From: Spirochaetales bacterium | Lineage (GTDB): Bacteria > Spirochaetota > Spirochaetia > ARS1246 | Length of the DNA stretch: 5,544 nucleotides | Assembly (NCBI GenBank): GCA_016930115.1 | Contig: JAFGHN010000049.1 | Location: forward strand, 1-5,544 | Direction of reading: 5' to 3' | Shown: positions 1 to 5,544 of the stretch, one piece after another | Position numbering within the stretch: the first letter of the stretch is position 1 | Layout: every line of letters starts with the position of its first letter | Translations under genes and position numbers: made by a program | Notes under the pieces: generated by a model | What the model saw: only the letters and a program-made list of their open reading frames with translations | Databases searched by the model: none | What the model was told of the DNA's origin: nothing

Positions 1-945
1 AAAATAGGCCGTCACCCCGCGTTCCGCCACACTGTTGGTGCCCTTCCACAGTTCGTCGATGAGCGGTAGCACTCCCTCACGTTCAACGTCTTCGCGTCCG
101 AGGAGGTATTCGTGAATATACCTTAAGTAGGCAATATCGCGGTTGTCTTCGCGCTGCAGGCGCAAAGAGGTTCTCGCGTCCTCGAGTTCCCTTTCGATTG
201 CTTTGATTCCGTTACGGAACCCGGCAAGCGTCATCAGACTCAAATACAGCTCGTCCACAGCGTTCTGGAGCACAGGTATCGATTCTCCCGTTAGCGCCGT
301 CTCCAGACCGGCAACGGACGCGCTGAAAGTTTCTTCAGTGCCTGCAACCTTTGCGATTTCTTTCTCGAGATCATTTCTGTAAGCAATCACCCCATTGACC
401 GCAAGAACTCCATACTCCGAGGTCTCAAAGATCTCACGCCCGACGTCCAGCCCCGTCGTATAGAGCGCAATTGCCTTCCAGTACTCTCCGGCACGGGCAA
501 GAGCCAGTGCCGCGTCCATAATTTCGTCCACCTGTTTCTTGTTTACGATGATTGCTGCTTCGTAGAGATAGTCCGCGAGCACCTTTCCGCGATATTCATT
601 TGGCTGAGGATCGAGGTCTCTGATAGCACCGATCTTTTCGAACACACCCTCGGGATTTCCGTTCTTGATATCCTCGATAATGCCTTCCTCCAACCTTGAG
701 ATCGCCTTTTGCACTTCCAGATAGATGGCGTTGCGCTGCTGCACCTGATCAAAAAGTTCCGGGTTGTCCTTCAGAATCGCGTTGAGCTTTTCGAGGCCTT
801 CGGTATATCTCTTTTCGCTGAAAAGCAGGTCCACTTCGGCGAAAGGGTCCTCGGCGCCGCCTCTTGCGTACACGTATCCCGTTGCCAGTACACAAATTGC
901 GAGGAGAATAATTACGCGTAGAAGCACTGTCCGAGACAAGGGCAA
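1..945 (-). CDS. Exported TPR-like helical protein of unknown function (3' end beyond window)
   Basis: I do not recognise a named family. The minus-strand frame is open from an in-frame TAA at 964-966 to the window edge, giving about 310 residues with the C-terminus missing. Three starts are possible: TTG at 945, TTG at 939 and GTG at 927. I chose 945 because a GGAGG (958-962) lies 12 bases upstream, long but usable; the other two are too far from it. All three keep the same signal peptide: a hydrophobic stretch (VIILLAICVLATG) followed by YVYA and then RGGAEDP, fitting signal peptidase I cleavage after VYA. The Cys in the hydrophobic core sits after Ile, a poor lipobox, so a lipoprotein is unlikely. 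The mature part is charged and helical, with TPR-like units around LLFSEKRYTEGLEKLNAIL (about residues 37-56) and ALARAGEYWKAIALYTTGL (about 150-170). It probably acts in the periplasm as a scaffold or binding protein. It diverges from the UPF0164 gene. The coding call is firm; the function is unknown. Confidence 0.87.
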   Translation of the reverse strand, partial: MPLSRTVLLRVIILLAICVLATGYVYARGGAEDPFAEVDLLFSEKRYTEGLEKLNAILKDNPELFDQVQQRNAIYLEVQKAISRLEEGIIEDIKNGNPEGVFEKIGAIRDLDPQPNEYRGKVLADYLYEAAIIVNKKQVDEIMDAALALARAGEYWKAIALYTTGLDVGREIFETSEYGVLAVNGVIAYRNDLEKEIAKVAGTEETFSASVAGLETALTGESIPVLQNAVDELYLSLMTLAGFRNGIKAIERELEDARTSLRLQREDNRDIAYLRYIHEYLLGREDVEREGVLPLIDELWKGTNSVAERGVTAYF

Positions 946-957
946 ATTTCCGCTACC

Positions 958-962
958 CCTCC
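958..962 (-). promoter_or_regulatory. Shine-Dalgarno-like GGAGG of the left-edge gene
   Basis: Read on the minus strand, the run AAGGGAGGGG contains GGAGG 12 bases before TTG 945, 18 before TTG 939 and 30 before GTG 927. It therefore favours the 945 start, although the spacing is longer than the usual 5-9 bases. No other purine-rich site precedes the two downstream starts. Confidence 0.45.
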
Positions 963-975
963 CTTAATCTACCAC

Positions 976-1004
976 ATTATCGGCACGAATGGCCCCCCTG
1001 CTAA
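976..1004 (-). promoter_or_regulatory. Candidate sigma-70-type promoter for the left-edge gene
   Basis: On the minus strand, TTAGCA (999-1004, four of six bases matching TTGACA) is followed after 17 bases by GATAAT (976-981, five of six matching TATAAT). Transcription would start near 969, just upstream of the GGAGG at 958-962, leaving a leader of about 25 bases to the TTG at 945. Spacing and position fit well. The -35 match is modest, so this is a prediction only. Confidence 0.45.
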
Positions 1005-1084
1005 GCCGCGAAAGGCGCCGCTCGTCCGGGGCAATCTCAAGTTAACGGTAAACCGGTCACATAGAATAAAGATTTTTGCCGTAG

Positions 1085-1090
1085 TATATT
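1085..1090 (+). promoter_or_regulatory. Candidate -10 element (TATATT) just upstream of the UPF0164 gene
   Basis: TATATT matches the TATAAT consensus at five of six positions and ends 8 bases before the ATG at 1099. If used, the transcript would start almost at the start codon. No convincing -35 hexamer sits 16-18 bases upstream; TAGAAT occupies the 17-base position. Another AT-rich hexamer, TAGAAT at 1062-1067, could itself be a -10, but also lacks a good -35. Weak evidence. Confidence 0.25.
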
Positions 1091-1098
1091 TAGTGTGC

Positions 1099-2310
1099 AT
1101 GAAACGTCTGATTTTGATGATTCTCCTTATTTTCGCATCGGTGTATATGTTTGCCCAGGACTATTCTGACATATACGGAGAATCCTCCTCGTTATCAGAT
1201 GTCTTTGTCGATGAAAACACCGGTCTTACGGTCTTCCCGGTACTTATTGTGCCCGGTGGAGGCAAGTACGAAGGGATGGGCACCGCTTACACGGCAGTGG
1301 CCGGAGACTCCGGATTTCTCGAAGCGAATCCCTCCGCGAGCTCCGTGCTCGATTTCACCGAGTTGTCGTTCATCCATAACAACTGGATTGCCGATTCCCG
1401 TCTCGAGGGCGTTATTTATACGATGCGGTTCAATGAGCTCGGAATCGGGTTCGGCGGCAAGTTCCTCTACGTTCCCTTCACCGGATACGACGACTGGGGT
1501 GAGAGGACAGGCGGTGGCTATTACTCCGAGAGCATCGCTACCGCCAACATCTCCTACAACTTTTTTTCCAGCTACACCTTTTACGGTCTCGCCGTCGGCG
1601 CCAACCTGAAAGTGGCATACAGAAACGTTCCCTCCGTCAGATACACAGATCAATCCGCCGTGGTGGCGCTCATCGACATCGGCACGTTGACCCGTTTCAA
1701 TTTCCTCAAGTTCTTCGCTTCGAGGAGCAAGAACTTTTCGGTGGGTCTCGTGCTCAAAAACCTGGGCCCCCTGGTACAGGACGAGCCGCTTCCGACGGTG
1801 CTGACCGCAGGCCTTGCTTACTCGCCGCTGCGCCCGGTGACCGTCGCGGTCGATTTCAACGTGCCGATAGGCTACGGGCAAGGCGCCGAGGAGGTTAACT
1901 TCGCCGGCGGCTTGAACGTTTCGGTGACCGATTTCTTCGCCATCCACAGCGGATTCCAGTACAGAGGGGCAAATCCCCGCTTCTCTCTCGGCGGTACCGT
2001 AGATCTGACGCGCGTCAGTTTCGTGGCGAACTACACCCTTGATCTGTCCACATTGTCAAATACTCCGGACAGATTCAGTCTGGAAGCCAAGCTAAACCTA
2101 GGCGATGAAGGCCGCCTTGCCCTGCGGAACCGGGTTGACGAGTACTACATCGCAGGAATAGAGGAATTTGCCGCGGGCAACCTCGAGAAAGCCATCGGTT
2201 ACTTTGAAAAAGCGCTCGATCTTGATCCTGGTTTTGTTCCGGCAAGAGAATATCTTGACGAAGTGAGCCGGCAACTCAGGAATCGCGAGGAACTCCGGTC
2301 ATTACAGTAA
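1099..2310 (+). CDS. UPF0164 / PorV-like outer-membrane beta-barrel protein with C-terminal TPR unit
   Basis: The product is 403 residues from ATG 1099. GTG 1093, two codons upstream, is also in frame, but ATG starts directly on the Lys-Arg n-region of the signal peptide. Residues 1-19 form a classic signal peptide with likely cleavage at MFA/QDY. Residues 45-82 hold a FadL/PorV-type N-terminal signature: PGGGKYEGMGTAYTAVAGD followed by LEANPSAS. Residues 85-335 alternate polar and hydrophobic or aromatic residues in short strands separated by turns, as in an outer-membrane barrel. Residues 343-390 form one TPR-like unit (EEFAAGNLEKAIGYFEKAL, then DPGFVPA), expected in the periplasm. UPF0164 proteins are known mainly from treponemes and related spirochaetes, and resemble FadL-type barrels; substrate transport is a family-level suggestion, not shown here. 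No Shine-Dalgarno is visible before the start. The gene ends 6 bases from the convergent membrane-protein gene. Family call is strong; substrate is unknown. Confidence 0.9.
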   Translation: MKRLILMILLIFASVYMFAQDYSDIYGESSSLSDVFVDENTGLTVFPVLIVPGGGKYEGMGTAYTAVAGDSGFLEANPSASSVLDFTELSFIHNNWIADSRLEGVIYTMRFNELGIGFGGKFLYVPFTGYDDWGERTGGGYYSESIATANISYNFFSSYTFYGLAVGANLKVAYRNVPSVRYTDQSAVVALIDIGTLTRFNFLKFFASRSKNFSVGLVLKNLGPLVQDEPLPTVLTAGLAYSPLRPVTVAVDFNVPIGYGQGAEEVNFAGGLNVSVTDFFAIHSGFQYRGANPRFSLGGTVDLTRVSFVANYTLDLSTLSNTPDRFSLEAKLNLGDEGRLALRNRVDEYYIAGIEEFAAGNLEKAIGYFEKALDLDPGFVPAREYLDEVSRQLRNREELRSLQ

Positions 2311-2316
2311 CGAGAT

Positions 2317-3099
2317 TTACTTCACCTGCTTGTAGCTTTTTTTGACCCTGCGATAGACGTCGAAAAGAGAAACATCTATTTTTTTCGATTCACTCCACTT
2401 GCTCAAGACTTCCACATCCGATTCTTTGCGGGATATCTCCTTCGCACGGGAAATAAGCTTCTCATGCTTCCGGTAGTCCTTTGTGCTGAACCGCTTCTCC
2501 AGGTACGATAGCATCTGTTTCACGTCGTCTTCATTGGCAACGTTGAACCTGCTTCCCGGATTATCAAGCATGTGCCGGATGATTTTTTCGCGGCTCTCCG
2601 ACTCGTTCCGTTGAAGCGCTTCTTCAACCTCTCTGACGAAGGGGTCTTCTTCGAATACGATCCTGTCCACAGCGGTCCTGAGCTCCACCCGGGACCGTAA
2701 TGCAAGATTGGAACGTTGGTCCCGCCGTCCAAGAAGGAAATACGCCGCGATGGCAATCCCCAAGCCAATGAGGATTTCATCGGCAAGAGGAACCGGGTCA
2801 CGTATCACAAAAGCGAGGAAAAGGTACGAAAGAAGAAAAACCGCCGCCGACATGATGAACCGCGGTATGAAGCGCACCTCCATCACCCAGCTTTTCACCG
2901 CGCCCTCTATCATGCGGTAAAGGTCGTTTCTGAAAAGGGTAAGGGACTCAACCCGGGGTTCCTGACCGTATTTACCCTTTATTTTGCATTTCTTGAGGAC
3001 TGAGGCGAGTTTTTCAGGCGAGTCAAACGGATGAAGGAAAAGCGCCCCTCCATCCTTTCTGTATATATGAAAGATCGTGATCCTTTCTTTAGTATCCAT
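2317..3099 (-). CDS. Two-span inner-membrane protein of unknown function
   Basis: The product is 260 residues and belongs to no family I can name. Residues 1-76 are soluble and mixed in charge. Two hydrophobic segments follow, at about 79-99 (FIMSAAVFLLSYLFLAFVI) and 107-124 (EILIGLGIAIAAYFLLG), joined by a short RDPVPLAD turn. Arg80 before the first and GRRDQR after the second place both termini in the cytoplasm by the positive-inside rule. Residues 130-260 are strongly charged and predicted helical, possibly coiled, with a basic C-terminus (RRVKKSYKQVK). There is no signal peptide, lipobox or recognisable catalytic motif. ATG 3099 is preceded only by a weak GAGA. The gene lies 49 bases downstream of the cyclic-nucleotide-binding gene on the same strand, so it may be read from that promoter as well as from a TTGACA-containing site in the gap. 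A membrane anchor or effector for its neighbour is a guess. Confidence 0.85.
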   Translation of the reverse strand: MDTKERITIFHIYRKDGGALFLHPFDSPEKLASVLKKCKIKGKYGQEPRVESLTLFRNDLYRMIEGAVKSWVMEVRFIPRFIMSAAVFLLSYLFLAFVIRDPVPLADEILIGLGIAIAAYFLLGRRDQRSNLALRSRVELRTAVDRIVFEEDPFVREVEEALQRNESESREKIIRHMLDNPGSRFNVANEDDVKQMLSYLEKRFSTKDYRKHEKLISRAKEISRKESDVEVLSKWSESKKIDVSLFDVYRRVKKSYKQVK

Positions 3100-3110
3100 T
3101 TCTCAATGGA

Positions 3111-3140
3111 AACTTACCAACTCGATTCGATAGTTGTCAA
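3111..3140 (-). promoter_or_regulatory. Candidate promoter for the two-span membrane protein
   Basis: In the 49-base gap after the cyclic-nucleotide-binding gene, the minus strand carries a perfect TTGACA (3135-3140) followed after 18 bases by TAAGTT (3111-3116, only three of six matching TATAAT). Transcription would start near 3104, about five bases before ATG 3099, leaving almost no leader. The -35 is convincing and the -10 is weak, so this may be an internal promoter or chance. Confidence 0.35.
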
Positions 3141-3148
3141 GAAGAAGT

Positions 3149-4384
3149 TTACTGATGGCGGAGAGAAGCCTGCCGGCGGGATTTTTCTATCTTCTCCATT
3201 TTGGCGTAATACTTGGACTGTTTTTCGATTTCCGCCACTTCCGATACGTGTATCTTGTTATCGACTACCTTGAGCTTGCTGTTCTCGAAGAGTTTTCTGA
3301 TATGCGTGTTGCCTTCGTTTTTCGGCAGCCCGACCAGATTGATAAGCTCCGGCGGCCCGAAATCGAAGGTATAAGGCTGGTTGGTCAACGGCACCCGCAG
3401 GCGCTCAAGCTCGATGAAAAGCCGGTCATACATACGCCCCACCGGGTCGCCGATCTGCGTATTGGCAATCTGTTTGTAGATGAACCAGAGACGTTCCGAA
3501 AGGATCTGCGTAAGCCTCGTGATCATCTGCGGCTGGGTCGATACCATCCGCCTGAAGTTGGCCTTGTTCACCGCCAGGAGCACGGCGTTCTGATGTGCGA
3601 TAGCCGAGGCAGTCCGTGGTTTGTCTTCGAGCAACGCCATCTCGCCGAACATGTCTCCCGCCTTGAGCACCGCGAGAAGCACTTCGTTGTCGTTGATTAT
3701 TTTTGTTATTTTGACGCTTCCCTTCTGAATGATGAACAGCTCCGCGCCGGGCTCCGATTCACTGAAGATCATGGTGTTCTGCGGGTAGGTCCGGGTAAAT
3801 TGCTCGTTTGTTCCGTCAAGATATACGGCCTGGGAGTAAGGCTTGATTTTCCCCATCCGTTCTCTTGCCGTCTGCACCTGATCGCCGTTGGGACAGTGCT
3901 GGATATACTTGTAGTAGGCATAGTACGCCTGGTTGTACTGGCTTTGGCGCGCATAGTATTCTCCCACCCTGAACAGGTGGGAGACGTTTTCTTCAGACGA
4001 ATCACCCTTGAGGGTCAGGCGCGCCAGGGCGGCGTCAAGATAGCGGAGAGTCTTTGAGAACTGCTGGATTATCTTCAGCGCTACCGGAGCGTTGCGTTCG
4101 ATAAGCAGACCAAATTGGTCACGGTGAACCGCAATCAGGGAAACATCCGTTACGGCCTGCGCAGTCTCGATATGGCTGTGGGATGACATGGTGGAGATAA
4201 CGCCGAAGAAATCGCCCGGTGCAAGCAGGTTGCCCCCTTCCTCCTCAACGACTTCAGCATCCTTGCTGACGCGAACATTTCCCTGCCGCATGATGTAGAA
4301 ATAATCGGCCTTCTGCTTGCCTTCTACAATGATGTAAGCGCCCTTTTTGAAGTTGACAAGGGAGAGTTGCAGGGGATTATTCAT
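3149..4384 (-). CDS. Tandem cyclic-nucleotide-binding (CRP/FNR-superfamily) protein with TPR-like linker and winged-helix-like tail
   Basis: The product is 411 residues. Residues about 10-125 are a first CNB domain (NFKKGAYIIVEGKQ, then APGDFFGVIS). Residues about 130-185 are a TPR-like helical linker (FRVGEYYARQSQYNQAYYAYYKY). Residues about 200-308 are a second CNB domain with a textbook phosphate-binding cassette, FGEMALLEDKPRTASA at 246-261. Glu248 and Arg257 there correspond to the residues that hold the ribose and cyclic phosphate in CRP and PKA regulatory subunits. At the aligned places the first domain has Val62 and His71, so it probably does not bind nucleotide the standard way. Residues 313-381 (GRMYDRLF, then PPELINLVGLPKNEGNTHIRK) resemble the CRP winged helix, but the fit is loose. 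The end is basic. ATG 4384 has AGGAG four bases upstream and a good promoter. It is probably a cytosolic nucleotide-responsive regulator; whether it binds DNA, and which nucleotide, cannot be told. The family call is firm. Confidence 0.93.
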   Translation of the reverse strand: MNNPLQLSLVNFKKGAYIIVEGKQKADYFYIMRQGNVRVSKDAEVVEEEGGNLLAPGDFFGVISTMSSHSHIETAQAVTDVSLIAVHRDQFGLLIERNAPVALKIIQQFSKTLRYLDAALARLTLKGDSSEENVSHLFRVGEYYARQSQYNQAYYAYYKYIQHCPNGDQVQTARERMGKIKPYSQAVYLDGTNEQFTRTYPQNTMIFSESEPGAELFIIQKGSVKITKIINDNEVLLAVLKAGDMFGEMALLEDKPRTASAIAHQNAVLLAVNKANFRRMVSTQPQMITRLTQILSERLWFIYKQIANTQIGDPVGRMYDRLFIELERLRVPLTNQPYTFDFGPPELINLVGLPKNEGNTHIRKLFENSKLKVVDNKIHVSEVAEIEKQSKYYAKMEKIEKSRRQASLRHQ

Positions 4385-4388
4385 GTTA

Positions 4389-4393
4389 CTCCT
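4389..4393 (-). promoter_or_regulatory. Shine-Dalgarno AGGAG of the cyclic-nucleotide-binding gene
   Basis: On the minus strand AGGAG stands four bases before ATG 4384, which settles this start. It is the only gene in the window with a clear, well-spaced ribosome binding site. Confidence 0.8.
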
Positions 4394-4414
4394 GACGCGT
4401 TCCTAGTATCATAC

Positions 4415-4444
4415 AGTATATTGAGCGCTTTTCACCTTTGTCAA
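4415..4444 (-). promoter_or_regulatory. Sigma-70-type promoter of the cyclic-nucleotide-binding gene
   Basis: The minus strand has a perfect TTGACA (4439-4444) and, after 18 bases, TATACT (4415-4420, five of six matching TATAAT). Transcription would begin near 4408, giving a leader of about 24 bases that contains the AGGAG at 4389-4393. This is the best promoter match in the window. A small palindrome, ATACAGTAT (4411-4419 on the plus strand), overlaps the -10, and AGTAT is repeated 10 bases apart at 4405 and 4415. Either could be an operator, though both are short. Confidence 0.65.
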
Positions 4445-4536
4445 CGCAAGGCGCGCTTATTCTCTCCTATATTTTCGGCCTGTACCGATGAAAAGCTGAA
4501 TCCGCGGAAATCAAGACGCTTTTGCCGAAAACGTAG

Positions 4537-4542
4537 TACATT
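4537..4542 (+). promoter_or_regulatory. Candidate -10 element (TACATT) upstream of the subtilase gene
   Basis: TACATT matches TATAAT at four of six positions and ends 10 bases before GTG 4553. It sits in a 12-base stretch (4533-4544) that matches the sequence at 1081-1092, before the UPF0164 gene, at 10 of 12 positions. No -35 hexamer is recognisable at the right distance. Weak evidence. Confidence 0.2.
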
Positions 4543-4552
4543 CAATGCAACT

Positions 4553-5544
4553 GTGAAAACGCCCGCAAGAATACTGATTGTGCTCCTCATGGCTCTCACG
4601 CTGGTTCTTACGTTTTCCGGGTGCAACCTTGTGCTGTCACGGGCGCCGGGATTGTACGTTCTGGAGAACGGCCTGGGAGAATTCGAGAGCAGGCCCACTT
4701 GGTTCTGGGAAGTCTACGGCCCCGACCTGGTGCAGGCTTTCAGATACTCCTTTGGCAGCGAAGGCGACTGGACCGAGGTGGACGGTGAGATACGCCGGTT
4801 CCGACCCGTCAATCCGCTGGGCGCAGGAACGTACACGTTGTATCTCCAGGCGAAATCGATCTCAGGGCTGTGGTCGAGAACCGTCTCAAAAACCGCAACC
4901 GTGGCGACTTCAGAGCCGTTCAGACCGAATGACCTTTACTTCAACGTCGACGAGGATACCGACTGGCCCGGCCAATGGGCGCTTGAAGTGATGGGGATTC
5001 CCGCGCTGTGGGGGCACCTGAAGCACCTCGAGGAGACGGGAACCACGCGACAAGAGGTTGTGGTGGCGGTTGTCGATACGGGGTACACCGAGCACCCGGA
5101 TCTGCAGGACGGTCCGCTGGATAACCTCCTCGAGGAAAACGGGTATGATTTTATAGAGGACATCGTCAGCGCCGCAGATGACGACGGGATTGACGATGAT
5201 GCCCTTGACGCAGGGGACGGTGGGTTTGGTGAGAATTCCTGGCACGGCACCGCCGTCGCCGGCGCGATAGCTGCGCTGACAAATAATGGCGTGGGAATAG
5301 CCGGCATCGGTCTTTCCAAGCTCAAGGTGCTTCCGGTCCGGGCACTCGGGTACGAAGGCGGGACGACCGAGGAGATCGCGAACGCGATCAGATACGCCGC
5401 CGGCTTGGCCAACCCTGCCGGTGAGTATCCTTCAAAAACGGCAAAGATCATCAACTTGAGCCTCGGCGGCGGTGGTGCTGATACGTATTTCGAAGAAACG
5501 CTTGCCGCCGTTACCGCAAAGGGCATCATCGTCGTGGCTTCCGC
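4553..5544 (+). CDS. Subtilisin-family (S8) serine protease lipoprotein, partial at the right edge
   Basis: At least 330 residues are visible and the frame is still open at the window end. GTG 4553 is chosen because it gives a complete lipoprotein signal, MKTPAR, then a hydrophobic core, then FSGC with Cys24 as the lipidated residue. No Shine-Dalgarno is visible. Residues about 30-118 look like an Ig/Fn3-like beta-sandwich (FRYSFGSEGDWTEV, then GTYTLYLQAKSISGLWS). The stretch NDLYF to QWALEVMGIPALW (127-153) is the usual lead-in to a subtilase domain. The catalytic Asp is D175 in VVAVVDTGYTEHPDL, and the catalytic His is H231 in HGTAVAGAIAA. KIINLSLGG (298-306) is the conserved strand before the oxyanion loop. 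The oxyanion Asn and nucleophile Ser must lie beyond the edge, so activity cannot be judged. An acidic loop (about 208-224) separates Asp and His. The role is probably protein cleavage at the cell envelope. The family is certain; the substrate is unknown. Confidence 0.93.
   Translation, partial: MKTPARILIVLLMALTLVLTFSGCNLVLSRAPGLYVLENGLGEFESRPTWFWEVYGPDLVQAFRYSFGSEGDWTEVDGEIRRFRPVNPLGAGTYTLYLQAKSISGLWSRTVSKTATVATSEPFRPNDLYFNVDEDTDWPGQWALEVMGIPALWGHLKHLEETGTTRQEVVVAVVDTGYTEHPDLQDGPLDNLLEENGYDFIEDIVSAADDDGIDDDALDAGDGGFGENSWHGTAVAGAIAALTNNGVGIAGIGLSKLKVLPVRALGYEGGTTEEIANAIRYAAGLANPAGEYPSKTAKIINLSLGGGGADTYFEETLAAVTAKGIIVVAS

Noticed and set aside
1056..1061. Possible CRP-like half sites (GTCACA here and TGTGA at 4552-4556), suggested by the nearby CNB regulator
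   Set aside because: Neither has a matching inverted half at the expected six-base spacing, so no CRP-type operator can be supported.
1195..1947. A 250-codon minus-strand open frame opposite the UPF0164 gene
   Set aside because: It is antisense to a clear barrel protein and shows no signal peptide, domain or ribosome binding site. It is a shadow of codon bias on the other strand.
2308..2330. A possible bidirectional terminator between the convergent genes (AGTAA, CGAGAT, TTACT)
   Set aside because: The stem is only five AT-rich base pairs and is not followed by a T-run in either direction at the right distance. It is too weak to call.
3176..3187. A GC-rich hairpin (CCTGCCGGCGGG) followed by ATTTTT on the plus strand
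   Set aside because: It lies inside the coding end of the CNB gene, and no plus-strand gene ends there. The stem is short with a wobble pair.
3134..4057. A 307-codon plus-strand open frame opposite the cyclic-nucleotide-binding gene
   Set aside because: It lies antisense inside a gene with unmistakable CNB domains. Its translation is rich in Arg, His and Val with no domain pattern, as expected for a shadow frame.
4491..4525. An inverted repeat AAAAGC / GCTTTT upstream of the subtilase gene
   Set aside because: The arms are six bases with a loop of about 22 bases and no further pairing. It is probably chance.

Overview
The window looks like a piece of a spirochaete chromosome, most likely a free-living or host-associated Spirochaetales/Treponema relative of moderate GC. 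The case rests mainly on a UPF0164-type outer-membrane beta-barrel protein, a family I associate with treponemes and related spirochaetes. Supporting context is a double cyclic-nucleotide-binding protein, a cysteine-bearing lipoprotein signal with a relaxed lipobox, and exported TPR-like proteins. Genus cannot be decided from this sequence. I see no RNA gene, insertion sequence, CRISPR array, phage gene or attachment site.

Layout. Five protein-coding genes fill nearly the whole window. (1) Left edge to about 945, minus strand: an exported, all-helical TPR-like protein whose C-terminus lies outside the window; its frame is open to the edge. (2) 1099-2310, plus strand: a complete UPF0164/PorV-like outer-membrane barrel protein with a C-terminal TPR unit. 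Genes 1 and 2 diverge from a 153-base intergenic region. (3) 2317-3099, minus strand: a small two-span inner-membrane protein of unknown function, ending convergently 6 bases from gene 2. (4) 3149-4384, minus strand: a protein with two cyclic-nucleotide-binding (CNB) domains, a TPR-like linker and a winged-helix-like tail, lying 49 bases upstream of gene 3 on the same strand. (5) 4553 to the right edge, plus strand: a lipoprotein of the subtilisin (S8) family, cut off before its oxyanion Asn and catalytic Ser. Genes 4 and 5 diverge from a 168-base region carrying a good sigma-70-type promoter for gene 4. No gap between genes exceeds 300 bases.

How they may work together. Three of the five products are predicted to be exported to the envelope (periplasmic TPR-like protein, outer-membrane barrel, lipoprotein protease) and one is an inner-membrane protein, so this is an envelope-rich neighbourhood. 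The CNB protein and the two-span membrane protein are the only same-strand neighbours and may be co-transcribed; a promoter-like sequence between them suggests the second can also be expressed alone. A functional link between this pair and the flanking envelope genes is inference only.

No clearly new system is evident. The most interesting item is the CNB protein: its first CNB domain has lost the phosphate-binding Glu and Arg while the second keeps both, and its tail looks like a degenerate CRP-type DNA-binding domain.
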